A DNA stretch of 64,000 nt from Osmia lignaria lignaria (GCF_051020975.1 NW_027478167.1:4278001-4342000), one strand, 5' to 3'. Numbered from the stretch's first letter, positions 1-11,480 are shown. Notes: generated by a model from the sequence alone, not told the origin. A program made the numbers and translations.

Positions 1-114
1 GAAAACTACGCATCTGATCAAAAAATATCATAGAACATAAAAAGTAGGAAACTTAAATCTCTACAAAAAAGGTCTCTTAATATTTCACCATAGCTCTCTT
101 CGTTTCCGAGATAT
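1..114. repeat. Partial satellite monomer at left edge
   Basis: This is the last third of a monomer: the CGAGAACTACGCATC-type end, TGATCA with its A-tract, the AT-rich linker and the CTTCGTTTCCGAGATA segment. It differs from most copies by AATATTTCACCATAG in place of AACATTTTGCCATAG and by TTAAATCTC in the linker. It has no features beyond the repeat itself. The array clearly continues to the left of the window. Confidence 0.95.
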
Positions 115-116
115 TT

Positions 117-256
117 GCAGATTTATCTCAAGGGAAGGGGCCTGACGGACATATTTCGAGATATTTCTTCTTCTTGTTGTTCTTCTTCTGCACAGCTAAG
201 CTGGAAGCGGCATTTGCAGCTCGCAATAGTGCAGAGTTATCTCAAAGAAAGGGGCC
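117..256. repeat. Internal direct sub-repeat pair within the monomer
   Basis: 117-142 and 231-256 are 26-bp segments with 23 identical positions, both built around GCAG...TTATCTCAA...AAGGGGCC, offset by 114 bp. A weaker resemblance extends upstream (ATTTTGCCATAGCTCGC near 90-100 in this monomer's left flank against CATTTGCAGCTCGC at 211-224). The pair exists in every monomer and suggests that the 322-bp unit arose partly by internal duplication. Confidence 0.8.
166..189. repeat. 24-nt perfect mirror repeat in TTC-rich tract
   Basis: The tract reads the same forwards and backwards on one strand: ten bases TCTTCTTCTT, the centre GTTG, then the mirror of the first ten. Apart from the two G residues it is all pyrimidine. 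It is present in most monomers and is broken in those with TTCCTCTGC, CTACTTC, TTGATGTTC or the 3-bp deletion. Mirror-symmetric polypurine/polypyrimidine tracts can form triplex (H-DNA); whether this short interrupted one does is unknown. Confidence 0.8.
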
Positions 257-866
257 ACGGTGTTTCTGTATCTCTATTATGTTGGTGCGGCTTCGGAACT
301 TTTAAATATCTTGATATATCTCGAGAACTACGCATCTGATCAGAAAATATCATAGAAGATAAAAAGTAGGAAACTTAATTCTCTACAAAAAAGGTCTCTT
401 AACATTTTGCCATAGCTCGCTTCGTTTCCGAGATATTTGCAGATTTATCTCAAGGGAAGGGGCCTGACGGACATATTTCAAGATATTTCTTCTTCTTGTT
501 GTTCTTCCTCTGCACAGCTAAGCTGGAAGTGGCATTTGCAGCTCGGAATAGTGCAGAGTCATCTCAAAGAAAGGGGCCACGGTGTTTCTGTATCTCTAAT
601 ATGTTGGTGCGGCTTCGGAACTTTTAAATATCTCGATATATCTCGAAAACTACGCTTCTGATCAAATAATATCATAGAACATAAATTGTAGGAATCATAA
701 TTCTCTACAAAAAAGGTCTCTTAACATTTTGCCATAGCTCGCTTCGTTTCCGAGATATTTGCAGATATATCTCAAGGGAAGGGGCCTGACGGACATATTT
801 CGAGATATTTCTTCTTCTTGTTGTTCTTCTTCTGCACAGCTAAGCTGGAAGTGGCATTTGCGGCTC

Positions 867-876
867 GCACTAGTGC
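867..876. repeat. 10-bp palindrome GCACTAGTGC (subfamily marker)
   Basis: GCACTAGTGC is fully self-complementary and is present in monomers that have GCGGCTCGCAC. The other large class reads GCAATAGTGC and lacks the palindrome; further classes read GCAATACTGC or GCAATAGTAC. It also creates an ACTAGT site that would cut only this subfamily. It is useful as a marker; no function is implied. Confidence 0.8.
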
Positions 877-1080
877 AGAGCTATCTCAAAGAAAGGGGCC
901 ACGGTGTTTCTGTATCTCTATTATGTTGGTGCGGCTTCGGAACTTTTAAATATCTTGATATATCTCGAGAACTACGCATCTGATCAAAAAATATCATAGA
1001 ACATAAAAAGTAGGAAACTTAATTCTCTACAAAAAAGGTCTCTTAACATTTTGCCATAGCCCTCTTCGTTTCCGAGATAT

Positions 1081-4000
1081 TTGCAGATTTATCTCAAGGG
1101 ATTGGGCCTGACGGACATATTTCGAGATATTTCTTCTTCTTGTTGTTCTTCTTCTGCACAGCTAAGCTGGAAGTGGCATTTGCTGCTCGCACTAGTGCAG
1201 AGTTATCTCAAAGAAAGGGGCCACGGTGTTTCTGTATCTCTATTATGTTGGTGCGGCTTCGGAACTTTTAAATATCTTGATATATCTCGAGAACTACGCA
1301 TCTGATCAGAAAATATCATAGAAGATAAAAAGTAGGAAACTTAATTCTCTACAAAAAAGGTCTCTTAACATTTTGCCATAGCTCGCTTCGTTTCCGAGAT
1401 ATTTGCAGATTTATCTCAAGGGAAGGGGCCTGACGGACATATTTCGAGATATTTCTTCTTCTTGTTGTTCTTCTTCTGCACAGCTAAGCTGGAAGTGGCA
1501 TTTGCGGCTCGCACTAGTGCAGAGTTATCTCAAAGAAAGGGGCCACGGTGTTTCTGTATCTCTATTATGTTGGTGCGGCTTCGGAACTTTTAAATATCTC
1601 GATATATCTCGAAAACTACGCTTCTGATCAAAAAATATCATAGAACATAAATTGTAGGAAACATAATTCTCTACAAAAAACGTCTCTTAACATTTTGCCA
1701 TAACTCACTTCGTTTCCGAGATACTTGCAGATTCAGCTCAAAGGAACTGGCCTGACGGACATATTTCGAGATATTTCTTCTTCTTGTTGTTCTTCCTCTG
1801 CACAGCTAAGCTGGAAGTGGCATTTGCAGCTCGGAATAGTGCAGAGTTATCTCAAAGAAAGGGGCCACGGTGTTTCTGTATCTCTAATATGTTGGTGCGG
1901 CTTCGGAGCTTTTAAATATCTTGATATATCTCGAGAACTACGCATCTGATCAAAAAATATCATAGAACATAAAAAGTAGGAAACATAATTCTCTACAAAA
2001 AAGGTCTCTTAACATTTTGCCATAGCTCGCTTCGTTTCCGAGATATTTGCAGATTTATCTCAAGGGAAGGGGCCTGGCGGACATATTTCGAGATATTTCT
2101 TCTTCTTGTTGTTCTTCTTCTGCACAGCTAAGCTGGAAGTGGCATTTGCGGCTCGCACTAGTGCAGAGTTATCTCAAAGAAAGGGGCCACGGTGTTTCTG
2201 TATCTCTATTATGTTGGTGCGGCTTCGGAACTTTTAAATATCTCGATATATCTCGAAAACTACGCTTCTGATCAAATAATATCATAGAACATAAATTGTA
2301 GGAAACATAATTCTCTACAAAAAAGGTCTCTTAACATTTTGCCATAGCTCGCTTCGTTTCCGAGATATTTGCAGATTTATCTCAAGGGAAGGGGCCTGAC
2401 GGACATATTTCGAGATATTTCTTCTTCTTGTTGTTCTTCTTCTGCACAGCTAAGCTGGAAGTGGCATTTGCGGCTCGCACTAGTGCAGAGTTATCTCAAA
2501 GAAAGGGGCCACGGTGTTTCTGTATCTCTATTATGTTGGTGCGGCTTCGGAACTTTTAAATATCTCGATATATCTCGAAAACTACGCTTCTGATCAAAAA
2601 ATATCATAGAACATGAATTGTAGGAAACATAATTCTCTACAAAAAACGTCTCTTAACATTTTGCCATAGCTCACTTCGTTTCCGAGATATTTGCAGATTC
2701 AGCTCAAAGGAACTGGCCTGACGGACATATTTCGAGATATTTCTTCTTCTTGTTGTTCTTCTTCTGCACAGCTAAGCTGGAAGTGGCATTTGCGGCTCGC
2801 ACTAGTGCAGAGTTATCTCAAAGAAAGGGGCCACGGTGTTTCTGTATCTCTATTATGTTGGTGCGGCTTCGGAACTTTTAAATATCTCGATATATCTCGA
2901 AAACTACGCTTCTGATCAAAAAATATCATAGAACATAAATTGTAGGAAACATAATTCTCTACAAAAAACGTCTCTTAACATTTTGCCATAGCTCACTTCG
3001 TTTCCGAGATATTTGCAGATTCAGCTCAAAGGAACTGGCCTGACGGACATATTTCGAGATATTTCTTCTTCTTGTTGTTCTTCCTCTGCACAGCTAAGCT
3101 GGAAGTGGCATTTGCAGCTCGGAATAGTGCAGAGTTATCTCAAAGAAAGGGGCCACGGTGTTTCTGTATCTCTAATATGTTGGTGCGGCTTCGGAGCTTT
3201 TAAATATCTTGATATATCTCGAGATCTACGCTTCTGATCAAAAAATATCAGAGAACGTAAATTGTAGGAAACATAATTCTCTACAGAAAAGGTCTCTTAA
3301 CATTTTGCCATAACTCGCTTCGTTTCCGAGATATTTGCAGATTTATCTCAAGGGAAGGGGCCTGACGGACATATTTCGAGATATTTCTTCTTCTTGTTGT
3401 TCTTCTTCTGCACAGCTAAGCTGGAAGTGGCATTTGCTGCTCGCACTAGTGCAGAGTTATCTCAAAGAAAGGGGCCACGGTGTTTCTGTATCTCTATTAT
3501 GTTGGTGCGGCTTCGGAACTTTTAAATATCTTGATATATCTCGAGAACTACGCATCTGATCAGAAAATATCATAGAAGATAAAAAGTAGGAAACTTAATT
3601 CTCTACAAAAAAGGTCTCTTAACATTTTGCCATAGCTCGCTTCGTTTCCGAGATATTTGCAGATTTATCTCAAGGGAAGGGGCCTGACGGACATATTTCG
3701 AGATATTTCTTCTTCTTGTTGTTCTTCTTCTGCACAGCTAAGCTGGAAGTGGCATTTGCGGCTCGCACTAGTGCAGAGTTATCTCAAAGAAAGGGGCCAC
3801 GGTGTTTCTGTATCTCTATTATGTTGGTGCGGCTTCGGAACTTTTAAATATCTCGATATATCTCGAAAACTACGCTTCTGATCAAAAAATATCATAGAAC
3901 ATAAATTGTAGGAAACATAATTCTCTACAAAAAACGTCTCTTAACATTTTGCCATAGCTCACTTCGTTTCCGAGATATTTGCAGATTCAGCTCAAAGGAA

Positions 4001-4214
4001 CTGGCCTGACGGACATATTTCGAGATATTTCTTCTTCTTGTTGTTCTTCCTCTGCACAGCTAAGCTGGAAGTGGCATTTGCAGCTCGCAATAGTGCAGAG
4101 TTATCTCAAAGAAAGGGGCCACGGTGTTTCTGTACCTCTATTATGTTGGTGCAGCTTCGGAGCTTTTAAATATCTTGATATATCTCGAGAACTACGCATC
4201 TGATCAAAAAATAT
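1081..4214. repeat. Imperfect segment duplication, shift 2254 bp (7 monomers)
   Basis: Monomers 1081, 1403 and 1725 match 3335, 3657 and 3979 in order. The pair 1081/3335 shares the rare CATTTGCTGCTCGCAC, the next pair carries GCGGCTCGCACTAG with the CGAAAACTACGCTTC end, and the third pair is the GATTCAGCTC form. Differences include ATTGGGCCTG in 1081, ATACTTGCAG in 1725, and CTCGGAATAG in 1725 against CTCGCAATAG in 3979. It is less exact than the duplications further right, so it may be older or overwritten by later exchange. Confidence 0.6.
1442..1614. repeat. Inverted 11-bp arms half a monomer apart
   Basis: TTTCGAGATAT at 1442-1452 and its exact reverse complement ATATCTCGAAA at 1604-1614 lie 162 bp apart start to start. 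The next monomer's first arm at 1764 is 160 bp further on. In copies ending CGAGAAC instead of CGAAAAC the match is one or two bases shorter. The second arm is itself part of a 10-bp tandem pair (ATATCTCGAT then ATATCTCGAA, as at 628-647). The arms could be protein-binding half sites or cruciform arms; neither is shown. Confidence 0.7.
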
Positions 4215-4300
4215 CATAGAACGTAAATTGTAGGAAACATAATTCTCTACAAAAAAGGTCTCTTAACATTTTGCCATAGCTCGCTTCGTTTCCGAGATAT

Positions 4301-7198
4301 TTGCAGATTTATCTCAAGGGAAGGGGTCTGACGGACATATTTCGAGATATTTCTTCTTCTTGTTGTTCTTCTTCTGCACAGCTAAGCTCGAAGTGGCATT
4401 TGCAGCTCGCAATAGTGCAGAGTTATCTCAAAGAAAGGGGCCACGGTGTTTCTGTATCTCTATTATGTTGGTGCGGCTTCGGAACTTTTAAATATCTTGA
4501 TATATCTCGAGAACTACGCATCTGATCAAAAAATATCATAGAACATAAAAAGTAGGAAACTTAATTCTCTCCAAAAAAGGTCTCTTAACATTTTGCCATA
4601 GCTCTCTTCGTTTCCGTGATATATGCAGATTTATCTCAAGGGAAGGGGCCTGACGGACATATTTCGAGATATTTCTTCTTCTTGTTGTTCTTCTTCTGCA
4701 CAGCTAAGCTGGAAGTGGCATTTGCAGCTCGCAATAGTGCAGAGTTATCTCAAAGAAAGGGGCCACGGTGTTTCTGTATCTCTATTATGTTGGTGCGGCA
4801 TCGGAACTTTTAAATATCTTGATATATCGCGAGATCTACGCATCTGATCAAAAAAGATCATAGAACATAAAAAGTAGGAAACTTAATTCTCTACAAAAAA
4901 GGTCTCTTAACATTTTGCCATAGCTCGCTTCGTTTCCGAGATATTTGCAGATTTATCTCAAGTGAAGGGGCCTAACGGACATATTTCGTGATATTTCTTC
5001 TTCTTGTTGTTCTTCTTCTGCACAGCTAAGCTGGAAGTGGCATTTGCAGCTCGCAATAGTGCAGAGTTATCGCAAAGAAAGGGGCCACGGTGTTTCTGTA
5101 TCTCTATTATGTTGGTGCGGCTTCGGAACTTTTAAATATCTTGATATATCTCGAGAACTACGCATCTGATCAAAAAATATCATACAACATAAAAAGTAGG
5201 AAACCTAATTCTCTACAAAAAAGGTCTCTTAACATTTTGCCATAGCTCGCTTCGTTTCCGAGATATTTGCAGATTTATCTCAAGGGAAGGGGCCTAACGG
5301 ACATATTTCGTGATATTTCTTCTTCTTGTTGTTCTTCTTCTGCACAGCTAAGCTGGAAGTGGCATTTGCAGCTCGCAATAGTGCAGAGTTATCTCAAAGA
5401 AAGGGGCCACGGTGTTTCTGTATCTCTATTATGTTGGTGCGGCTTCTTAACTTTTAAATATCTTGATATATCTCGAGAACTACGCATCTGATCAAAAAAT
5501 ATCATAGAACACAAAAAGTAGGAAACTTAATTCTCTACAAAAAAGGTCTCTTAACATTTTGCCATAGCTCGCTTCGTTTCCCAGATATTTGCAGATTTAT
5601 CTCAAGGGAAGGGGCCTGACGGACATATTTCGAGATATTTCTTCTTCTTGTTGTTCTTCTTCTGCACAGCTAAGCTGGAAGTGGCATTTGCAGCTCGCAA
5701 TAGTGCAGAGTTATCTCAAAGAAAGAGGCCACGGTGTTTCTGTATCTCTATTATGTTGGTGCGGCTTCGGAACTTTTAAATATCTTGATATATCTCGAGA
5801 ACTACGCATCTGATCAAAAAATATCATAGAACATAAAAAGTAGGAAACCTAATTCTCTACGAAAAAGGTCTCTTAACATTTTGCCATAGCTCGCTTCGTT
5901 TCCGAGATATTTGCAGATTTATCTCAAGGGAAGGGGCCTGACGGACATATTTCGAGATATTTCTTCTTCTTGTTGTTCTTCTTCTGCACAGCTAAGCTGG
6001 AAGTGGCATTTGCGGATCGCACTAGTGCAGAGTTATCTCAAAGAAAGGGGCCACGGTGTTTCTGTATTTCTATTATGTTGGTGCGGTTTCGGAACTTTTA
6101 AATATCTCGATATATCTCGATAACTACGCTTCTGATCAACAAATATCATAGAACATAAATTGTAGGAAACATAATTGTCTACAAAAAAAGTCTCTTAACA
6201 TTTTGCCGTAGCTCGCTTCGTTTCCGAGATATTTGCAGATTTATCTCAAGGGAAGGGGCCTGACGGACATATTTCGAGATATTTCTTCTTCTTGTTGTTC
6301 TTCTTCTGCACAGCTAAGCTGGAAGTGGCATTTGCGGCTCGCACTAGTGCAGAGTTATCTCAAGGAAAGGGGCCACGGTGTTTCTGTATCTCTATTATGT
6401 TGGTGCGGCTTCGGAACTTTTAAATATCTCTATATATCTCGAGAACTACGCATCTGATCAAAAAATATCATAGAACGTAAATTGTAGGAAACATAATTCT
6501 CTACAAAAAAGGTCTCTTAACATTTTGCCATAGCTCGCTTCGTTTCCGAGATATTTGCAGATTTATCTCAAGGGAAGGGGTCTGACGGACATATTTCGAG
6601 ATATTTCTTCTTCTTGTTGTTCTTCTTCTGCACAGCTAAGCTCGAAGTGACATTTGCAGCTCGCAATAGTGCAGAGTTATCTCAAAGAAAGAGGCCACGG
6701 TGTTTCTGTACCTCTATAATGTTGGTGCAGCTTCGGAACTTTTAAATATCTTGATATATCTCGAGAACTACGCATCTGATCAAAAAATATCATAGAACAT
6801 AAAAAGTAGGAAACTTAATTCTCTACAAAAAAGGTCTCTTAACATTTTGCCATAGCTCGCTTCGTTTCCGAGATATTTGCAGATTTATCTCAAGGGAAGG
6901 GGCCTAACGGACATATTTCGTGATATTTCTTCTTCTTGTTGTTCTTCTTCTGCACAGCTAAGCTGGAAGTGGCATTTGCAGCTCGCAATAGTGCAGAGTT
7001 ATCTCAAAGAAAGGGGCCACGGTGTTTCTGTATCTCTATTATGTTGGTGCGGCTTCTTAACTTTTAAATATCTTGATATATCTCGAGAACTACGCATCTG
7101 ATCAAAAAATATCATAGAACACAAAAAGTAGGAAACTTAATTCTCTACAAAAAAGGTCTCTTAGCATTTTGCCATAGCTCGCTTCGTTTCCGAGATAT
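4301..7198. repeat. Overlapping duplications with shifts of 7 and 5 monomers
   Basis: Monomers 4301 and 6555 share the rare pair GGGGTCTGACGG and AAGCTCGAAGTG and the upstream linker ACGTAAATTGTAGG, a shift of 2254 bp. Monomers 5267 and 6877 share GCCTAACGG, TTTCGTGATATTTC and GGCTTCTTAAC, a shift of 1610 bp. The two shifts are incompatible with a single duplication, so at least two exchange events overlap here. Monomer 4945 carries CAAGTGAAGGGG and shares CCTAACGG and CGTGATATT with 5267. Confidence 0.6.
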
Positions 7199-7517
7199 TT
7201 GCAGATTTATCTCAAGGGAAGGGGCCTAACGGACATATTTCGAGGTACTTCTTCTTATTGTTCTTCTTCTGCACAGCTAAGCTGGAAGTGGCATTTGCAG
7301 CTCGCAATAGTGCAGAGTTATCTCAAAGAAAGGGGCCACGGTGTTTCTGTATCTCTATTATGTTGGTGCGGCTTCGGAACTGTTAAATATCTTGATATAT
7401 CTCGAGAACTACGCATCTGATCAAAAAATATCATAGAACATAAAAAGTAGGAAACTTAATTCTCTACAAAAAAGGTCTCTTAACATTTTGCCATAGCTCG
7501 CTTCGTTTCCGAGATAT
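7199..7517. repeat. 319-bp variant monomer, copy 1
   Basis: This monomer is 3 bp short. The loss lies in the TTC-rich tract, at about 7245-7262, where the sequence reads GTACTTCTTCTTATTG in place of the usual GATATTTCTTCTTCTTGTTG. Two substitutions around the deletion (TACTT and TATTG) also occur in copies 2 and 3, so all three derive from one event. This copy additionally has CGAGGTACTT and GGAACTGTTAAATATC. The 24-nt mirror repeat is destroyed here. Confidence 0.9.
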
Positions 7518-7839
7518 TTGCAGATTTATCTCAAGGTAAGGGGCCTGACGGACATATTTCGAGATATTTCTTCTTCTTGTTGTTCTTCTTCTGCACAGCT
7601 AAGCTGGAAGTGGCATTTGCAGCTCGCAATAGTGCAGAGTTATCTCAAAGAAAGGGGCCACGGTGTTTCTGTATCTCTATTATGTTGGTGCGGCTTCGGA
7701 ACTGTTAAATATCTCGATATATCTCGAGAACTACGCATCTGATCAAAAAATATCATAGAACATAAAAAGTAGGAAACTTAATTCTCTACAAAAAAGGTCT
7801 CTTAACATTTTGCCATAGCTCGCTTCGTTTCCGAGATAT

Positions 7840-10734
7840 TTGCAGATATATCTCAAGGGAAGGGGCCTGACGGACATATTTCGAGATATTTCTTCTTCTT
7901 GTTGTTCTTCTTCTGCACAGCTAAGCTGGAAGTGGCATTTGCAGCTCGCAATAGTGCAGAGTTATCTCAAAGAAAGGGACCACGGTGTTTCTGTATCTCT
8001 ATTATGTTGGTGCGGCTTCGGAACTTTTAAATATCTTGATATATCTCGAGAACTACGCATCTGATCAAAAAATATCATAGAATGTAAAAAGTAGGAAACT
8101 TAATTCTCTACAAAAAAGGTCTCTTAACATTTTGCCATAGCTCGCTTCGTTTCCGAGATATTTGCAGATATATCTCAAGGGAAGGGGCCTGACGGACATA
8201 TTTCGAGATATTTCTTCTTCTTGTTGTTCTTCTTCTGCACAGCTAAGCTGGAAGTGGCATTTGCGGCTCGCACTAGTGCAGAGTTATCTCAAAGAAAGGG
8301 GCCACGGTGTTTCTGTATCTCTATTATGTTGGTGCGGCTTCGGAACTTTTAAATATCTTGATATATCTCGAGAACTACGCATCTGATCAAAAAATATCAT
8401 AGAACATAAAAAGTAGGAAACTTAATTCTCTACAAAAAAGGTTTCTTAACATTTTGCCATAGCTCGCTTCGTTTCCGAGATATTTGCAGATTTATCTCAA
8501 GGGAAGGGGCCTGACGGACATATTTCGAGATATTTCTTCTTCTTGTTGTTCTTCTTCTGCACAGCTAAGCTGGAAGTGGCATTTGCGGCTCGCACTAGTG
8601 CAGAGTTATCTCAAAGAAAGGGGCCACGGTGTTTCTGTATCTCTATTATGTTGGTGCGGCTTCGGAACTTTTAAATATCTCGATATATCTCGATAACTAC
8701 GCTTCTGATCAAAAAATATCATAGAACATAAATTGTAAGAAACATAATTCTCTACAAAAAAGGTCTCTTAACATTTTGCCATAGCTCGCTTCGTTTCCGA
8801 GATATTTGCAGATATATCTCAAGGGAAGGGGCCTGACGGACATATTTCGAGATATTTCTTCTTCTTGTTGTTCTTCTTCTGCACAGCTAAGCTGGAAGTG
8901 GCATTTGCGGCTCGCACTAGTGCAGAGTTATCTCAAAGAAAGGGGCCACGGTGTTTCTGTATCTCTATTATGTTGGTGCAGCTTCGGAACTTTTAAATAT
9001 CTCGATATATCTCGATAACTACGCTTCTGATCAAAAAATATCATAGAACATAAAAAGTAGGAAACTTAATTCTCTACAAAAAAGGTCTCTTAACATTTTG
9101 CCATAGCTCGCTTCGTTTCCCAGATACTTGCAGATTTATCTCAAGGGAAGGGGCCTGACGGACATATTTCGAGATATTTCTTCTTCTTGTTGTTCTTCTT
9201 CTGCACAGCTAAGCTGGAAGTGGCATTTGCAGCTCGCAATAGTGCAGAGTTATCTCAAAGAAAGAGGCCACGGTGTTTCTGTATCTCTATTATGTTGGTG
9301 CGGCTTCGGAACTTTTAAATATCTTGATATATCTCGAGAAGTACGCATCTGATCAAAAAATATCATAGAACACAAAAAGTAGGAAACTTAATTCTCTACA
9401 AAAAAGGTCTCTTAACATTTTGCCATAGCTCGCTTCGTTTCCGAGATATTTGCAGATTTATCTCAAGGGAAGGGGCCTAACGGACATATTTCGAGATACT
9501 TCTTCTTATTGTTCTTCTTCTGCACAGCTAAGCTGGAAGTGGCATTTGCAGCTCGCAATAGTGCAGAGTTATCTCAAAGAAAGGGGCCACGGTGTTTCTG
9601 TATCTCTATTATGTTGGTGCGGCTTCGGAACTGTTAAATATCTCGATATATCTCGAGAACTACGCATCTGATCAAAAAATATCATAGAACATAAAAAGTA
9701 GGAAACTTAATTCTCTACAAAAAAGGTCTCTTAACATTTTGCCATAGCTCGCTTCGTTTCCGAGATATTTGCAGATATATCTCAAGGGAAGGGGCCTGAC
9801 GGACATATTTCGAGATATTTCTTCTTCTTGTTGTTCTTCTTCTGCACAGCTAAGCTGGAAGTGGCATTTGCAGCTCGCAATAGTGCAGAGTTATCTCAAA
9901 GAAAGGGACCACGGTGTTTCTGTATCTCTATTATGTTGGTGCGGCTTCGGAACTTTTAAATATCTTGATATATCTCGAGAACTACGCATCTGATCAAAAA
10001 ATATCATAGAATATAAAAAGTAGGAAACTTAATTCTCTACAAAAAAGGTCTCTTAACATTTTGCCATAGCTCGCTTCGTTTCCGAGATATTTGCAGATTT
10101 ATCTCAAGGGAAGGGGCCTGACGGACATATTTCGAGATATTTCTTCTTCTTGTTGTTCTTCTTCTGCACAGCTAAGCTGGAAGTGGCATTTGCAGCTCGC
10201 AATAGTTCAGAGTTATCTCAAAGAAAGGGACCACGGTGTTTCTGTATCTCTATTATGTTGGTGCGGCTTCGGAACTTTTAAATATCTCGATATATCTCGA
10301 GAACTACGCATCTGATCAAAAAATATCATAGAACATAAAAAGTAGGAAACTTAATTCTCTACAAAAAAGGTTTCTTAACATTTTGCCATAGCTCGCTTCG
10401 TTTCCGAGATATTTGCAGATTTATCTCAAGGGAAGGGGCCTGACGGACATATTTCGAGATATTTCTTCTTCTTGTTGTTCTTCTTCTGCACAGCTAAGCT
10501 GGAAGTGGCATTTGCGGCTCGCACTAGTGCAGAGTTATCTCAAAGAAAGGGGCCACGGTGTTTCTGTATCTCTATTATGTTGGTGCGGCTTCGGAACTTT
10601 TAAATATCTCGATATATCTCGATAACTACGCTTCTGATCAAAAAATATCATAGAACATAAATTGTAGGAAACATAATTCTCTACAAAAAAGGTCTCTTAA
10701 CATTTTGCCATAGCTCGCTTCGTTTCCGAGATAT
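7840..10734. repeat. Segment duplication, shift 1929 bp (6 monomers including one 319-bp copy)
   Basis: Monomers 7840 and 8484 match 9769 and 10413. The first pair shares GATATATCTCAAGG plus AAGGGACCACGG. The second pair shares the rare upstream AAAAGGTTTCTTAAC and the CTCGATAACTACG end. The shift is 6 x 322 minus 3 because the shortened monomer at 9450 lies inside it. The monomer between them (8162 against 10091) does not match at diagnostic sites, so the duplication has been patched since. Confidence 0.55.
9450..9768. repeat. 319-bp variant monomer, copy 2
   Basis: It has the same 3-bp deletion and the same flanking substitutions (ATACTTCTTCTTATTG) as the monomer at 7199. It also shares GGAACTGTTAAATATC with that copy. 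Both copies carry the CCTAACGGAC variant ahead of the deletion. It lies 2251 bp from copy 1 and 1607 bp from copy 3. Confidence 0.9.
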
Positions 10735-11056
10735 TTGCAGATATATCTCAAGGGAAGGGGCCTGACGGACATATTTCGAGATATTTCTTCTTCTTGTTGT
10801 TCTTCTTCTGCACAGCTAAGCTGGAAGTGGCATTTGCGGCTCGCACTAGTGCAGAGTTATCTCAAAGAAAGGGGCCACGGTGTTTCTGTATCTCTATTAT
10901 GTTGGTGCGGCTTCTTAACTTTTAAATATCTTGATATATCTCGAGAACTACGCATCTGATCAAAAAATATCATAGAACACAAAAAGTAGGAAACTTAATT
11001 CTCTACAAAAAAGGTCTCTTAACATTTTGCCATAGCTCGCTTCGTTTCCGAGATAT

Positions 11057-11375
11057 TTGCAGATTTATCTCAAGGGAAGGGGCCTAACGGACATATTTCG
11101 AGATACTTCTTCTTATTGTTCTTCTTCTGCACAGCTAAGCTGGAAGTGGCATTTGCAGCTCGCAATAGTGCAGAGTTATCTCAAAGAAAGGAGCCACGGT
11201 GTTTCTGTATCTCTATTATGTTGGTGCGGCTTCGGAACTTTTAAATATCTTGATATATCTCGAGAACTACGCATCTGATCAAAAAATATCATAGAACATA
11301 AAAAGTAGGAAACTTAATTCTCTACAAAAAAGGTCTCTTAACATTTTGCCATAGCTCGCTTCGTTTCCGAGATAT
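11057..11375. repeat. 319-bp variant monomer, copy 3
   Basis: It has the same deletion haplotype (ATACTTCTTCTTATTG) and CCTAACGGAC as copies 1 and 2. It differs from them by AAAGGAGCCACGG and by the ordinary GGAACTTTTAAATATC. It is followed by monomer 11376, which shares AAAGGAGCCACGG. To the right of this copy every monomer spacing in the window is again exactly 322 bp. Confidence 0.9.
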
Positions 11376-11461
11376 TTGCAGATTTATCTCAAGGGAAGGG
11401 GCCTAACGGACATATTTCGAGATATTTCTTCTTCTTGTTGTTCTTCTTCTGCACAGCTAAA

Positions 11462-11480
11462 CTGGAAGTGGCATTTCCAG
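11462..11480. repeat. Short hairpin-capable inverted repeat (subfamily form)
   Basis: CTGGAA and TTCCAG flank a 7-base loop GTGGCAT. The perfect 6-bp stem exists only in copies with both AAACTGG and TTTCCAG, about 45 of the 197 by my count, nearly all right of 16.5 kb. The other main form has AAGCTGG and TTTGCAG, where AGCTG and CAGCT make a different 5-bp stem. This is the first copy with the form, left to right. Confidence 0.75.

Larger units (their letters stand above)
115..436. repeat. Reference 322-bp monomer (phase used in this annotation)
   Basis: This copy gives the layout of all others. At 117-142 and 231-256 lie two related 26-bp direct sub-repeats around TTATCTCAA (23 of 26 identical). 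At 166-189 is a perfect 24-nt mirror repeat in a TTC-rich tract centred on GTTG. At 190-230 is the CACAGCTAAGCTGG to CTCGCAATAGT segment that carries most subfamily variants. At 301-330 come AAATATCTTGATATATCTCGAG-type motifs, then TGATCA with A-tracts and the AT-rich linker, which occurs in two forms (AAAAAGTAGGAAACTTAA or AAATTGTAGGAAACATAA). The monomer start is a convention, not a biological boundary. Confidence 0.95.

Noticed and set aside
20..70. Phased A-tracts giving curved DNA (A-runs at 20-25, 39-43 and 65-70)
   Set aside because: Centres are about 18 and 26 bp apart, which does not match whole helical turns well. Curvature is possible but not supported strongly enough to list.
98..116. 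CENP-B box in CTTCGTTTCCGAGAT
   Set aside because: It begins like the vertebrate CENP-B box (CTTCGTT) but lacks the required central A and the CGGG core at the right spacing. TTTCGGGA in region IV monomers is in a different place and also does not fit.
301..345. Promoter or terminator signals in AT-rich TAAATATC and A-tract segments
   Set aside because: They repeat in every monomer, no gene follows, and there is no stem with a U-run. AT-richness alone does not support a regulatory call.
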